From Sclerodactyla briareus (lineage: Eukaryota; Echinodermata; Holothuroidea; Dendrochirotida; Sclerodactylidae): a DNA stretch of 64,000 nucleotides. The stretch covers positions 124,001 to 188,000 of the forward strand of contig JAODTK010000478.1 in NCBI GenBank assembly GCA_026419785.1, read 5' to 3'. Numbering within the stretch: position 1 is the first letter of the stretch; each line of letters starts with the position of its first letter. Positions 11,173 through 23,439 of the stretch are shown piece by piece. The position numbers and the translations under genes were made by a program. A model generated the notes under the pieces. The model searched no databases, was not told the DNA's origin, and saw nothing but the letters and a program-made list of their open reading frames with translations.

Positions 11173-12660
11173 GTACAATTGCAACACTAACTAGTGTTTT
11201 CTCCCATCAGAGCTGGCCTTGAAAAGAAGTCAACTTTTGAGGCTCAGAGGCCATTGCCCAAAAGCCGATGGCCATGGCCGTCAGGGGCTTCCAGGCTCCA
11301 GTCACCTCTTGCATTACTGGCTGAACCCATTGACAATGTGCAGCCTCCACCACTGTAATATCCAACCTCTGGGCTATTGTACACAACCGACACATATAAT
11401 GTTATGAGGAGGAAGGAATATAGCTTGGGAACATAACACGGACATCACAAGCAATTGAAGCTAAACCTGCAGAACTTCTCATGTAACTAGCTGATTTGTC
11501 CTCGATATTATCAGTTGATCTCCGTACCAGACACAAAAAAGACCACTGGTTATGTAGCCATCAGTGTGTAAAACAATTTCACACCATAATTCAATTTCTC
11601 TGCTCAGTAGGCTTCTTATGATCTTACTTGCTGATTACAACTTCTCGACGACATTCAGGAAGCCACTCAAGGCTCATCTAGGAATCCTGGTTATTTTGCT
11701 CTTGGATAATCCCTACTCCTCTCAAGAAGTGATCAAATCATATCAAGGCAGGGGTGTGGTAACCTGTTCCCAGGACCACCATGTTAACGTTTCCATCCAA
11801 CAGACAATCCGTGAATCCCAGGAGCCGAACGCTTTCGCAGAATGGAAAAGCAAAGATTCATGCTCCCATGTGACCTGTTTACAGCCGACTGCCAATATAT
11901 TGTGCAACCATTCCAGAGAGATACTGACATGTCCACTGCACAGTGCGCAAATTTAGCAGACCGGAAAGTCAGAACAAATGGAATAACATGGGCATGTTTA
12001 GTTATGGTGGCTCTAGCTCATCGACACATTAATGGCAACAAAAGTTAGGTGTAGGTGTTCTAATCAGAATTTAGGCACCAATCCCCATAGTTAATGAGTA
12101 ATTTGCCTATGGCCATAGATTGATTGTTTACGCATATTAGCAAGATTACGCCCGACCATACGACGTCTAATGCTGGGTTGAATTTGGCACATAGATACAG
12201 AATAGCAGGTACATGAAATGACTAGATTTCAGCATAAGATATGCTAATAGGTTGGACCGTTTAACAAATTTTACGATTGGCATTTCCAATGTGTGGAATT
12301 CTCTCTCAGAAAGTTATTTGAAGATACATCTTCAATCGACAGGTATGTTAGTGTCAATTGCCTTCATTTCTAATGGTAGAGCAACCAATGATTGTACAAG
12401 CGGGCGAGACACTTGGGGACAGATCACCACGCTTAGTTCTCTTCGATTGGTGATTTTCGATGAGATGTGACCGAAACTAGTAGCAAGAGGTTTATTGACT
12501 TCTAAGACAGCTGTGGCCTTCTGAAGATACAGGTCAAAAAGATGTTACAGGGGCACAATAGGCAAATGTTTGAAACTGCCTTCTTGACTTCATGCTCTCA
12601 AACATATGACACATAATTTTGAATTTGTGTGGTTCATTTGATGCATTTTATCTACACACC
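11171..12660. other. Unassigned segment inside the second insertion
   Basis: Open frames of up to 130 codons occur (11564-11956, +) on both strands, but none contains a motif I can name. The stretch lies inside duplicated copy C and is probably part of an inserted repeat. No function is proposed. Confidence 0.35.
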
Positions 12661-13099
12661 ATGTGCTCTTGTTGTGAGTCTACAAACCGAGTTACCGTCG
12701 AATACCATAACAAACGTTGCTGATGATGTTTTTAACTCTTCGAGTTTTCGAACGGAGGCTGAATAAGATATGTGTTTATAACTTCAAAGCCGACCTAAAT
12801 TATGACAGCATCATCTGTAAGTACCTGTAATCAAGTCATCTCTTTTCTGGGGCTTTCCTAAATGAGGGAAAGCAAACTTTACAATAATTTATGATACCCT
12901 CTAGATTATCGCGTCTGTCTTTTTTTTCTCTCTTGCTAGCCTGCCCCTCTGTCTGTTGGACTGTCCTTCTGTCTGCCTGTCTTCCCCTACTACTCACCCA
13001 AGATAACAAAATTGAAGAACGAAATTCCCCGAATGGTTGTTATAATAAGATAAGCATGGAAATTATATATGACCATCATTTGTTTTCATCATTTTCCAG

Positions 13100-13168
13100 G
13101 AGCTTCGAATACAATGTACTCAGAAGCATACCTGAAGGCTTGTTCTCAAACACGACAAACTACTCTCT
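13100..13168 (+). CDS. LRR mini-exon 4 (69 nt)
   Basis: Acceptor 'cattttccag' and donor 'gtaagt' are both intact. The reading is open in phase 2: SFEYNVLRSIPEGLFSNTTN then YSL. Key LRR positions are Asn, Leu, Ile-Pro and Leu-Phe. It is three bases shorter than the canonical 72-nt exon, an in-frame loss of one residue near the end. Of the four duplicated copies this is the only one with both splice sites and an open frame, so it is the best candidate for a working exon. Protein identity beyond 'LRR protein' cannot be given. Confidence 0.65.
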
Positions 13169-13504
13169 GTAAGTTTGCGAGAATTTACCCTGTTCTAGAC
13201 GTCGCTTGATCGTCGAAAGGTGCGCTCCACGTTACAACTTCATCGTCTGATGAGTTGACAGTGTGTATCAATGAACCAGTGAACACTGTTGTTTAGAAGT
13301 AAATCCACCCACCTACTTGTTCTCCCATTGCCATTGCAGATTAAAATAGACGCGAGGTCTTGTATAGGCAATTCAATGAGACAATAGACCAAAACAGTAG
13401 ACCATAGCGGGAAAAGCGGAACTCCTGGATGTTAGGTAATGCTTCATACAAATCACGCTGACGGTTGGGAATATGATCTGCATAATATTTTTCACTACGA
13501 GTAA

Positions 13505-13575
13505 CCATCATACAACCAGGCATACACACACGCACGCACGCATAGACACACGCGCACGTAAACATACACACAAAT
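13505..13575. repeat. CA/CG-rich microsatellite-like stretch
   Basis: An imperfect (CACG)n/(CA)n tract within copy D. Weaker CA-rich versions lie at the corresponding places in copies A (about 1360-1400) and B (about 4095-4140). Confidence 0.75.
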
Positions 13576-13902
13576 GAATACTCAAAAGAGATAGCCCCCA
13601 CTCAGCAATTGTATGCTCTCTTGTTCCGTGCTTGCTGTGTGCTTCGCGAGTGTCACCCTTTGTTTGGGTGCATGCGCACTCACACACAGTAAACTACACC
13701 GTGTTGAAACGAGACGTTTGTTTCACTTACATGCCATGCCCTATGAGTTTCACTTTCACTTCCCGGCCATAGTCAAAGACTGTTGTAGAAACACTATCGT
13801 ACGGTATGAATTAAGCTCAGGTGCCGTAGTGGTTCCTTCGAGTATGCTATTTATGCCCTAGCTACATCTACTGCTAGGCTAAGCAGTTTTGACGTGGAGG
13901 AA

Positions 13903-16735
13903 CAGGGGCGTCGGACCGTTTTGAAAAGTGGGGGGGGGGACACATCTAGCAACTGACCATCCGAGTGGAAATCGCAAACCATCGGTTGGGCGCGAATCGT
14001 AGAAAGAAAATTTTCAGATTTTCATATCCCGACATATCGACGGAAACGGCAATTGTCAGGCTCAACAGCACCCATCTACATTTGTGATTGGAGTAAAAGA
14101 CAAAAGAGTTGTCATTGTGCTACTAATTGATTTACCCAATATCACCCATGGTATTTTCTATCATACACGTTTCTACTCTGTCTTTGTTTGCGGGGTATCC
14201 AGGTGTCTACCTAACGGTCCTCTGGTGGGATCGAGGAAAAAGCCATAAGGCGTACGGGACCCCCCCCCCCCCCCCAATCCAATTTTGGGCTGAAAATGTG
14301 TACCCAAATTTTACAAGTCATTCATTGGAAAACTATTCTCGTATTGTGAGGGGGAAGCAGAAGTCAAGGACAGCATTTGGTCCTTTGATAGCTTCCGATC
14401 GGGTAGTACAATCATCGATAGCCAGGAGATGCTAAGGTTCTCAATTATTTCTCGCTGTTGTTTAACTCATGAGAACTTGGATAATTTTGGGGACCTAGTT
14501 GTCGGGGTTTCTTTTCCTCATAGTATGGAATATGTGTGCTTCGCCTGTTTAAGTAAGGAGAAATTGCAGAATCTCAAAAGTGATGAAGCTCTTGGTCCTG
14601 ACGGAGTTTACCTTTCTTACTAAAATCCTTTGCTCGACGAGTGTCCTGTTTCATTAGCTATTATTTTCAATAGATCCTGCAAGAAGGTATTGTTCCGGAT
14701 GATTGGAGGAAATCAAATTGTTATCTCCTATTTTCAAGAAAGGTAACGGTCCCTCTTCCCTTGTAATTACAGCCAGTCAGTCTTACTAGTGTTGCTGCAA
14801 GGTAGGAATCATCATTCGGATCATATGGTTGATTATGTCATGAGCATATTCTGAATTAGAGATTCTTTGCATTGGTTTAGGAAAATCGTTCGTGTTTGAC
14901 TAATCTCTGGAAATTTTATGGAAGATGTTACATGTTCTGTTGACAAACGGCCATGCTGTTCATATAATTTTCCTGGACTTTCAGAAAGCTTATTGCAAGT
15001 TTCATCATGAGCGTCTCTTGCTTAAGTTTGGAGAGCTTTGCCTTGAGGGGAATGTCCTTATGGATTCGTGAGTGGCTTCATATAGGGAACAACGAGTTGT
15101 CATTAATGGGCGGTCCTCTTCTTGGCACAAGGTTCACCAGTTGTGTTTCCCTCCCAGGGATCGGTTCTCCGGCCGTAACTCCCTTTTCTGCGTCATTGAC
15201 CATCTGAAGGTTTGTTCATTCCAGGTTAGAAGTTCGCAGACATACCAAGTTGTATCGAGGGTCGGTTCAAATAAATATGATTGCTGAAATTGTTCAAAGG
15301 GATCTGGATATTAATTCCCAAATTGCTTCCGCTGCAAATGTTTTTTTCAATGTCGACAAGTGCAAAGTTATGCGTGTTGGTTTTCACAATAACACCGCTT
15401 TCTTCAAGTTAATGGCCAAAAATTCATGAGGTGATTTCAGAAAAAGATCTTAGGGTTTGTCTTGTTTCTTCTTTGAAACCTTCTAAGCATGTGCGAAGCT
15501 GCTAGAAAGGTAATTGGATTCTTGGCTTGAATTAGACGTCACTATTCCTCTTCAGTTTCCTTGATCATGATTTTTTGTCAGCTGTTTAAGCAACTGATGA
15601 ACAGCAACCTGATATTCTGTAACAAGTGTGGGAATCCCTACTTTGCAAAGACAAGGAGTTATTGAAAAACGTCAGGCGTAGGGCAAACTAGAATATTTGA
15701 CTGTCACATGAAAGAAAATTTACCTACGAAGAAAGATTATGCGTCTCGGTCTACACTACCATGAGCTAAGGGCGAATCGGGGTGACTTGATCCAGGTTTC
15801 CAAAATTGTCCATGGACTCGGTTGCCTTGTCCTCTCCTACTACTTCTTTGAATTTCCCAAGGTTTACTGCCAATAGAGGCCACTGTCCTCAAGCCGGGGG
15901 CAAGCGCTGCAGATGGGTGGACATTCGTAAATTTTCTTCTCGCAGAGATTGATCAATGATTGGATTGTCTTCCCTGAAATTTGTTTCCTTTCCTAAGAGT
16001 CTGAATGCGTTCAAAACAGTCTGATTTATTTGTCAGGACTCACGGGCGAATTTTTAGTGGGTTTGGTTTCATTTTTCTTTCCTGGATTGTTGTGGCTTCC
16101 GTGGTCGTTTTATGAATGGATTTTATCCTTCCTGAACCTTATTTACTAACTAAACTAAACTACACTACATGGCAAAAAAAACTGCAACATGTTTTCCGTG
16201 GCTTTTATATCGAAAAATCTGCAGAAGATTCAGGCATTTTTTCACTAAATTTTTCATTCCCATTCTCCATGAATTTTTCATCGAGAACAATTGAGGGGGG
16301 AGGCTTTTTCTGAATGAATATCGAGGAAACAATATTTGAAGCTTATATGCATATATATCCTACAATCCTGGAACAAAGACGCCATCGTGCGCGAAACACT
16401 TGACAAAAGTATGCACTTTTTGCTCTTCGATTTAAAATTCGAGAACTCGGTATAAACAGGATCATCCCCATTTCGGCCCTGTCGGGGTCCAGATCTTCAC
16501 CAAGGGTCCGCACCTGAAATTATTGGACTTAAGACAATTCCAACGCGATTATTAGTTGGTTAGACCGCAAAATGAATCATTCCGGTGATACCAAATCGAG
16601 GTAATTTGCCTATTTTTTTTATTACGTTCCGGAAAAGTGAGGAGGGGGGACAAACTATATTATTTCCCCCCCTTTTTAAGTGGAGGGACATGCTGCCCCC
16701 CCCCCCCCCGTCCCTCCAACCTGTTGCCGCCTATG
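13903..16735 (+). mobile_element. Non-autonomous hAT-like transposon, copy 1 (split by CR1)
   Basis: It starts with the inverted-repeat end CAGGGGCGTCGGACCG and ends inward-reading as CATAGGCGGCAACAGG. The arms 13903-14322 and about 16170-16735 match, in reverse complement and in order, 28101 down to 26820. The middle (about 14323-16169) is an inserted CR1 LINE absent from the other copy. Poly-G/poly-C blocks near both ends are shared with copy 2. No transposase coding is visible. Target duplication is not clear here. Confidence 0.6.
14323..16169 (+). pseudogene. CR1-like LINE, 5'-truncated, degenerate RT
   Basis: Broken frames read as CR1/jockey-type reverse transcriptase in the right order. 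First comes a pre-RT segment (LDNFGDLVVG, about 14475-14505). RT block 1 follows (LKSDEALGPDGV, about 14575-14610), then DDWRKSN (about 14698-14718), FQKAY-like (about 14980-14995), WIREWLH (15064-15084), REQRVVINGRSSSWHKV (15080-15130), FNVDKCKVMRVG (about 15350-15383), EKDLGVCL-like (about 15440-15465) and the C-terminal 'RGDLIQV' region (about 15770-15800). The 3' end is a short (taaac)n-like tail at about 16149-16168. Numerous stops and shifts make it inactive. Homology of the flanks to the other hAT copy fixes its borders to within a few bases. Confidence 0.85.
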
Positions 16736-19700
16736 GGAAGACCACCTAGACGGTCTAGCTTTTTCATCATACAGCTGCCGACAAACCTTGTTAATTCTTT
16801 CCATTATTAATGGCTGGTTGAGAGGCTTTCCTACGTGGTCGTATACGTATGTTCTATAAATACCGTTTTCGGGATTAGATCATGATCACTGAATGTCGAC
16901 ACCTATCAAGGCAATCAATAATCGCTACTGCCTTTTGTTTGTCTGAGTGGTTTTTTGATAATGTGTACCTAGTTCAACAATACAGGGTGAATATTCTGCG
17001 CGTGAAAGTAGGCCACTCCCCTGCAAAAAGACGAAGCCGCGAAAATCAGTAACTCTACTACGCCGCTCTGGCCCTACTTTTTTGCAGCGTATGACTTTTC
17101 TTCTCTTCGCTTATGCTCGATCGGCGGCTGGCCTGAGAGGTCTTTCTTGAGTTAGAGGCGAATTACTTACAATAGGGTACCTTGACTTTTAATATGCATC
17201 ATTTACTTCAATGATATGGGAACAAAACATTCCGACACGGTTTTTGGTACATGGTTTGCAGTTGAAAACATCCCAAGAGCTTGCCTAAGATTTGATTGCC
17301 AAACTCAAAGATAGTAAAATATGTAACCATGTGATCTTCATCCTTATATCTCATTTACTGTTATTCGTGAAAGATATTTTTCTCCCACAAAGGATAACAG
17401 TGAACAGTGATTACTTTTTAATTTATTGAGAGACGTTCAAATCTCACTTATATTATTAGACTTGCCATCATTAAGTGTTGGATCACGCCCCCCGCCCCTT
17501 TCTTGATGAACCTCAACGTCCTTTCCTCCAATTTCATCTATTTATCTGAGTGACAGGTAGCCATCCCCCACATGGTTGTATTGACTCTCTATCCCTAATA
17601 TGTTTATCTCTCAAATCGTGGCTGAGTAGAGACCTTCAGAGGGCAAACGAAATCGAGACGTACCGTCGAGGTGTTCTTCAACACACCCCATTTGGCCCAG
17701 AATTGTCGGTATCACCATAAAATAATGTTTTTTGTGTTGCCTCTAACCACCACACTGTTAAAAAGGTGGACAAATATTGGAAGGTTGGGCAGGTATTTCA
17801 GCAACCTCAAAAGTTGGGTACAACCGAATTAACCACTCAATAGAAAAATCTCTCACTCCATGTTAAGAGCCTATGTCCTCATTATTTGGAATCGATTATC
17901 ATAGTTGGTATATTTATGCCCAATTCTATAAAGGTTGTTGATACTTGCCCCACTGTTTTAACAGTCAATGTGATACGGGTTGTAAGGCATCAGGCCTCGT
18001 CTGAATCCGCCAATACTTTTTCGAAACGTTTGAAAATCTTGAAATTAGGTGTGTACGCCCGAAAGGGACAGCTGGCTAGAAGTTATGGGGGTAGTGAGAA
18101 TCTGATTGCGGTTGTCAAAAAAGGGATACAATTACTCTTCACACCTTACCTTGTGCTTTGTTTTAAATTCGCCTATTCTATGTTGGGTTATAATTTATTT
18201 GCAGATTTGTTCAAATTAACCTTTGTGGGGAGTTTTGCAGGAAATGATCCATGACATTCTGATTGCTTGATTGGTGTCGGACAGAATCGGCCGTAATGGG
18301 TAGTAAGATTATCTTATCGTTTTTGTAGAGCAGGGGTCATTTTCCGTAAAACTCGAGGAATTTGAAAGGCTGATATTCAGGCCAATTTTACTTGTGTACC
18401 CAGTAACCCAACTCCACTGGATGGATCAACTCATGCTCAGTTATCGGGGTTTCCCATGTTGAGTACATATTGTTGAGTACCCTATCGTTTGCCCGTCATT
18501 GTCAAGGTCATTGAGGACAGCGTAATCCAGTCTGAAAACTTTGTGAACACCATGAGCTAGAACCCTTGGGCCTATCGCGGTGGGTGTGGTGTTTTAATAA
18601 CCCCCAATTATCCCATTGTTCTTGTCATCCCGTCATAACTCATTAGGAACACCTGGCGTCTCTGCTCTCCGTTATAATCAACGGCACAACCTAACGAGCC
18701 TCCTCCTCAAATAGTCCAGGCTGCCAACATGATACCTTTTTTGAGTCGACAGTTCAACAAATCACGTGTCAATTGCCCCAATATCATCAGCAATACAATA
18801 AATCCCTAGGACGTAATCCCCCCCCCCCCCTGAAATTAATGAGCGATTCCGCCTCTTCAATAAATGCTTTATACATCCTTGCGTTGCACTGTCGTTATCC
18901 AAAGAGGTGGCTTCCCGGTAGAAAATATTATATTTAGCTCATACTTCCATACCTAATCTGAACTGTAATCCCCACCTACTCCATTTAAATGCCTCTACGA
19001 CGACCTGTGGTCACAGAATCGGTAGCCTGGTCATGATTGACTCTGTGTGGGGAGAAACCGTTGTTGCTTTTATAATAAATGGAGAGGGTATGGCGGTGTT
19101 CCATATTTTTAAGTTGTTTAAATTCCTAGCGAAAATTGCTGCATATATTTATCTGAAAAACGCATCGATATCCGTGGTTCATTTCTAGTGACGTTTTTAC
19201 TGCCACGAATGACGTTTCATTCAGGTCCGTAACTAATCGCGAAATCAACATAATGTTTCACAGGTTGAATTGGGAAATATCATTTCGAACCCGATAAATC
19301 ATTGGCCCTAGTATATCTTCAATACATCAGAATCCCGAATTTTACAAGCGACTACCTCCTCCGCTTAAGAAATATTTGCCCAGAACTGCGTTGCAATGGC
19401 TTTGAATCATGAAGGACCGCAAGCTTTAGGAAAATATTAACAACTATAGTTTGCCCTCCAAACGCTCGTGTCCCTGTGATGTACATATCATTTCTCCAGT
19501 ATCACCTTTCATGTATATGGCGATGTATCCTATCTGGTCGCGATGTATTGCTCTGAAATCTTTCCATCTGTCACAATGTCTCTATAACTGTTGCTCTGTC
19601 GTCTGTTCTTACCACCTACATAAGACTACATTTCCGATCCTAATCGACCTATGCAAATGGAGATTACCTTCCGTCGTCGTAGAGACGTGTTTATAGGAAA

Positions 19701-19787
19701 CATGACATCTTAATAAGCTCATCACCCATCACCACCTCAATCTTCCAAAGTTATCTGAGCACAACCTTTCCTTCAATTTCCTTCCAG
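16736..19787. other. Intron-like DNA without recognised feature
   Basis: Three kilobases of moderately AT-rich sequence. A 122-codon open frame at 17886-18254 (+) has no known motif and could be chance. A poly-C run lies at about 18820. If the LRR exons form one gene, this is intron. Confidence 0.4.
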
Positions 19788-19860
19788 GAATCTACAAGTT
19801 AACCGCATATCTGAGATACCGGCAATTTCCTCTCGAGGACCAGAGTGTCGGAATGTCCCT
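19788..19860 (+). CDS. LRR mini-exon 5 (73 nt)
   Basis: Acceptor 'caatttccttccag' with a long pyrimidine tract, and donor 'gtaata'. In phase 2 it reads NLQVNRISEIPAIS followed by a cysteine-containing segment. The pattern L-x2-N-x-I-x2-I-P is a proper LRR core. The length is 73 nt and it seems to end in phase 0, unlike the first four. It lies 6.6 kb downstream of mini-exon 4 and is not part of the duplicated unit, since its flanks do not match. It may belong to the same gene; that is inference from strand, phase and motif. Confidence 0.45.
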
Positions 19861-22800
19861 GTAATAACGGAGCTTGTTAAAGTTTTTTTTAAATAATCTT
19901 TCCATTTAAAGTAACTTAAAACTCGTCGATCTCCAATATAAGATATTCGTAGTACTATTCAGTCGGAACCGCGTCGAGAAATGAAGTGTGGGCTGGGCAG
20001 TAAATTGTGGACATGTGTATTCAACAAAAAGCCAATGACTGCCAACGATCAGCCTGCGAGGGTCGTTGCTTCCAATATGGACTAACCCAAAGTATTGTGA
20101 CTTGGATACCAAACCAGGTATAGGGTGGTGGTGCTATTGAACAAATAAAAACATAGTTAGAAATAGTTGAAATGATGATTTGAGCGATGCTGCTTTCCGC
20201 TCGTAGTGAGTCATTCTGCTCGAACAGTCCTGTAATTGTGAATGGTTCCTGTGTCGGTACGGAATGAGTCTTCGACTTGTGAGAATGCTAAAAAAAAGTA
20301 TAAATATACCTGGTTGCATCGAATGCAAAATTTAGGGATAGTATCGAATGCAGTTGTACATCTGTTTACGCTAGTACATTACAGTTCTTCGTGATTTCCT
20401 TTGATTTATCAGACCTGTGTTAACGTCAATATCTATCACCCGTTGACGTTGAGAAACCTTAACAGGCTGAAGTCGATTTTTTGCTAAGGATGGGCTTCAC
20501 ATCAAGGTCGCTCAGTTGGTTGATTATTGTATTAAGGGGCTGTTGTTTAACTAGATGTGGGGGTGAGGGTCTCGAGTGTCACAATCAACAGGTTCTATAG
20601 TCGTTTGTGGGTCAGCGTGAACAGAGTCTTGGCTAAATGAGGACATATCCACAGCTGGAGTTCACATTCCGGTTATGTTATATATATGCAGGATCAACTT
20701 AGTGGCATTGGGTTGTTGAATTCCCCTTGTATGTCGGGTATGATTCAAATAGTACCGCGGAGGAGTTCAGCCGTATTTTTTCATCCGTGTAAGAACATGA
20801 TATCAGCATAAAGAAACAGGGACACTACTGCTTGATCAAGTGGCGTCCGTTTTTGTTTTTTTTTGTGGGAAATGGGAAATCTTTCGGACAAGTCATATGA
20901 TGCCCATAATGAGATGACTGGCCATAGGTGTCAGAAATGAGTCAAGGAATCACCAAGTCTTTTGGCTCGTTTTTCTGGTTTTGCCATAACCTGGAAACCA
21001 ATGTCGTGAACGTTGGGGAAATGCCGCCAGAGTATATTCGTTGCCCCACTGTGTGACCGTTGACAATCATTGACTCTACCATTTCTCGGGCCGAATCGCT
21101 ATTTTTTGTTGCCATTTTCGGCTCTCAAAGTCCCTTCTGATCAAGATAGTCTATAGAACGACCCCATGTTTTACTTTTTGTTGCAGGGATTTCGAGTCAT
21201 TCTTTTTTATTTATTTGAAATTTAGGCAGTTTGGTCAGTTGATTTTTTCATGGTGTTGTTTCAGAATCAGACGGTCAAATAACATCTACTGATAGACCCC
21301 AACCACCCTAATTTCGCGATCTGTCCATCTACGGCCGAAATATTTGATACTGTAGAAACAGAAGAGGGTTTGAAAATGTGGAACCTCGGAATGGGAAGAA
21401 CAGGTCATTTCCAATATTTTGACACCGTCACCCACATGTGTGCCCCAACCAATTTTAGACCGGCCACTCCCCAGATATGTGTGATTTGTCTCATTTTGGT
21501 CCGAAATAATGTAGTGCTGGGGGTATAGAAGAAAGTGGGAATTTTGAATCCCAGAATAGGAGGAAAATGTCAGTAACAGCCTTGAAGATACACATTCTGT
21601 CCCAGAATTTCAACAATACCAAGCAATGTCACGTGATTTTTAAACATGTTGGACAGATCGTCTTTTCATTCATAGGATTACAAAATTGTGGACTCCTCTT
21701 ATTCACCTCCAGTACCACATATTCATAGAATGTGGTCTGCTATTAACTAATTATGTGTTGGTAAAATTGTGGTGCCACTTTCAAGGGCTACTACTTCCTA
21801 GCGAGACCTAAGTCTAGCCTAGGCCTCGCTTCGTAAATATTGATAGTTTTCAACTTATATTGCTCTGCTTACTATTCCACTAATTTTTTACGTCAGTTGA
21901 TCAGTAGTCCCTTCCTTCTATTATTTTTTCACTCCCGAAATTTTGTGTGTTTATCTTCCCTCGATACTTGGATGCGTCAAATTCATACTTCTTCACCACA
22001 CATACTTCAGTCTAGTACAGAATCCCATATACATAGGTCTTGTCAGCAAATAATCGTGCAGTGCGAGAGGACGAGGGTGGCTTGAAGAATGTTCGTTCCC
22101 TTTGTTGACATGAACAAAACATTACTCCAACTCCAGCGCATATTATCGAGGGCGCATATCGCAGCGCATATCTCTGGGCGTCGGTATTGTTGGATGCCGC
22201 ATGACGCTCCACGAATAGCGGATTCACGCGAGTATTGACCTGATATACGAGTATCTAAACAATCTACAATTGGTTTTGAAGGAATAAAGACGATTCTGAA
22301 GTAGCAAAAATATCTCCAAATACGATGGCACGAACCCTGAGTAGGCAAAATCAATCCTGGAATCATGGAATATTTTCCTATTGGAGCATTAAATGTCCCT
22401 ATTTATGAGTTGCTAGGTGATTATGGCCCTTAGCATATTTCATACAGTTGCTCTAATGTACGTAATGCTCTCTAATGTTTTTGTGACGCACGTTCGGATA
22501 CGATTTGACTTCATTTGTGGGGGTGGTCGGGCGCCCAGTTAGAGACAAGAGTATGATGTGTGTGCTTACAGTATAGGAGATTGAAGTTAACAGCTAAGTG
22601 GAGTATAGGATCATTACGTTGTCAGTATTATCAATTATTCAGACCAAATGTGGAAATATTCTGATATTTCAATAGTCTGATCACGCTCTTCAACATTACA
22701 TTGTTATAACTGCTCACCATGACAGTGATTGGCACTGTTGGATTTATGCGACGAGATGGGTATCGTCAAGGCTGTTCTAGGAACAAGGTGTCACAGAAGT

Positions 22801-22938
22801 TTGATATCGTTACAAATATATGAGGAATCACGACAAACTTTGCTTTTATTCGAGGCATGGACATGAAATATTTCTTTCGTCTGATGTTATGTTCTATGAA
22901 AAAGAAAAAAATTAAAATTCATTTTTCCCATACAATAG
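19861..22938. other. Intron-like DNA without recognised feature
   Basis: No repeat family, domain or RNA gene recognised. Open frames are short and occur on both strands. Confidence 0.4.
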
Positions 22939-23074
22939 GAACTTCGCACACAATACGCTAGTCGATATTCCGCATGGCCTATTCACTATTCCCAGGAAAC
23001 AAGTAGTTAGATTTGATAACAACAACCTGACGTACCGCGTCGGGGATCTTCAAAGGACTGTCTGCCGAATACAT
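22939..23074 (+). CDS. LRR exon 6 (136 nt, two leucine-rich repeats)
   Basis: Acceptor 'cccatacaatag' and donor 'gtaaga'. The open reading, entering in phase 2 like the mini-exons, gives NFAHNTLVDIPHGLF and then VVRFDNNNLTYRVGDL. These are two consecutive LRRs with conserved Asn, Leu, Ile-Pro, Gly-Leu-Phe and the N-N-L core, followed by RTVC. It begins with the same NF-x-HN opening as mini-exon 1, which suggests common descent. It looks like two fused LRR exons, close to 2 x 72 nt but 8 nt short. No stops are present. This is the most convincing single coding exon in the window. Confidence 0.65.
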
Positions 23075-23302
23075 GTAAGAGACTGATTTATTCCTGCCAA
23101 TCGAATAAGCTATATAATACTCGGGAAACTACTAATATAGATGGAGGGTGATGAATAACATAGATGCCGCAGATTGAAAAGATCCCATCAGCAAATAACA
23201 AACTATGTCATGCTTGCACAGCCCTGTAAATATTCCGTTGTTTTCTGTTGGAATTTACACAGTAATTCCACTTGGAGAAGTATCCGGAGATATTTGGTTT
23301 GT

Positions 23303-23342
23303 GGTGTAGCCGCCGCCGCCCAGGCTCCGCCACCGCCGCCTG
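23303..23342. repeat. CCG-rich triplet stretch
   Basis: A short run of 'gccgccgcc' and 'ccaccgccgcc' in otherwise AT-rich DNA. No gene is recognised around it. Confidence 0.6.
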
Positions 23343-23439
23343 AAACAGGCGATAGCCCAATAACTCTTTCAACGCTTCATCCGATTGAATCGAAACTTGC
23401 TGACAATGTCCGCCATGGATGAGTTCGAAAAGTGGGCAT

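Larger units (their letters stand above)
12665..13860 (+). repeat. Tandem segmental duplication, end of copy C and copy D
   Basis: The unit resumes with 'acaaaccgagttacc', 'gagttttcgaacggaggctg' and 'ttataacttcaaagccgacc', then the pyrimidine leader at 12900-12990, mini-exon 4, a shortened 'gagacaatagaccaaaac' block (about 13377), the CA/CG-rich stretch and 'cttttactttcccggccatag'-like sequence near 13760. Copy D is missing the 'ggatcctgcgatt' block present in A-C. Confidence 0.7.

Noticed and set aside
10627-11187. 186-codon minus-strand frame
   Set aside because: It spans a two-unit tandem duplication and a (TA)n tract; the apparent protein repeat reflects the DNA duplication.
11207-12048. 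Possible retroelement protease or other transposon coding
   Set aside because: I tried both strands; no catalytic or zinc-binding motif held up, so no family is claimed.
17886-18254. 122-codon open frame as a gene
   Set aside because: No recognised domain or splice context; length compatible with chance in this amount of sequence.
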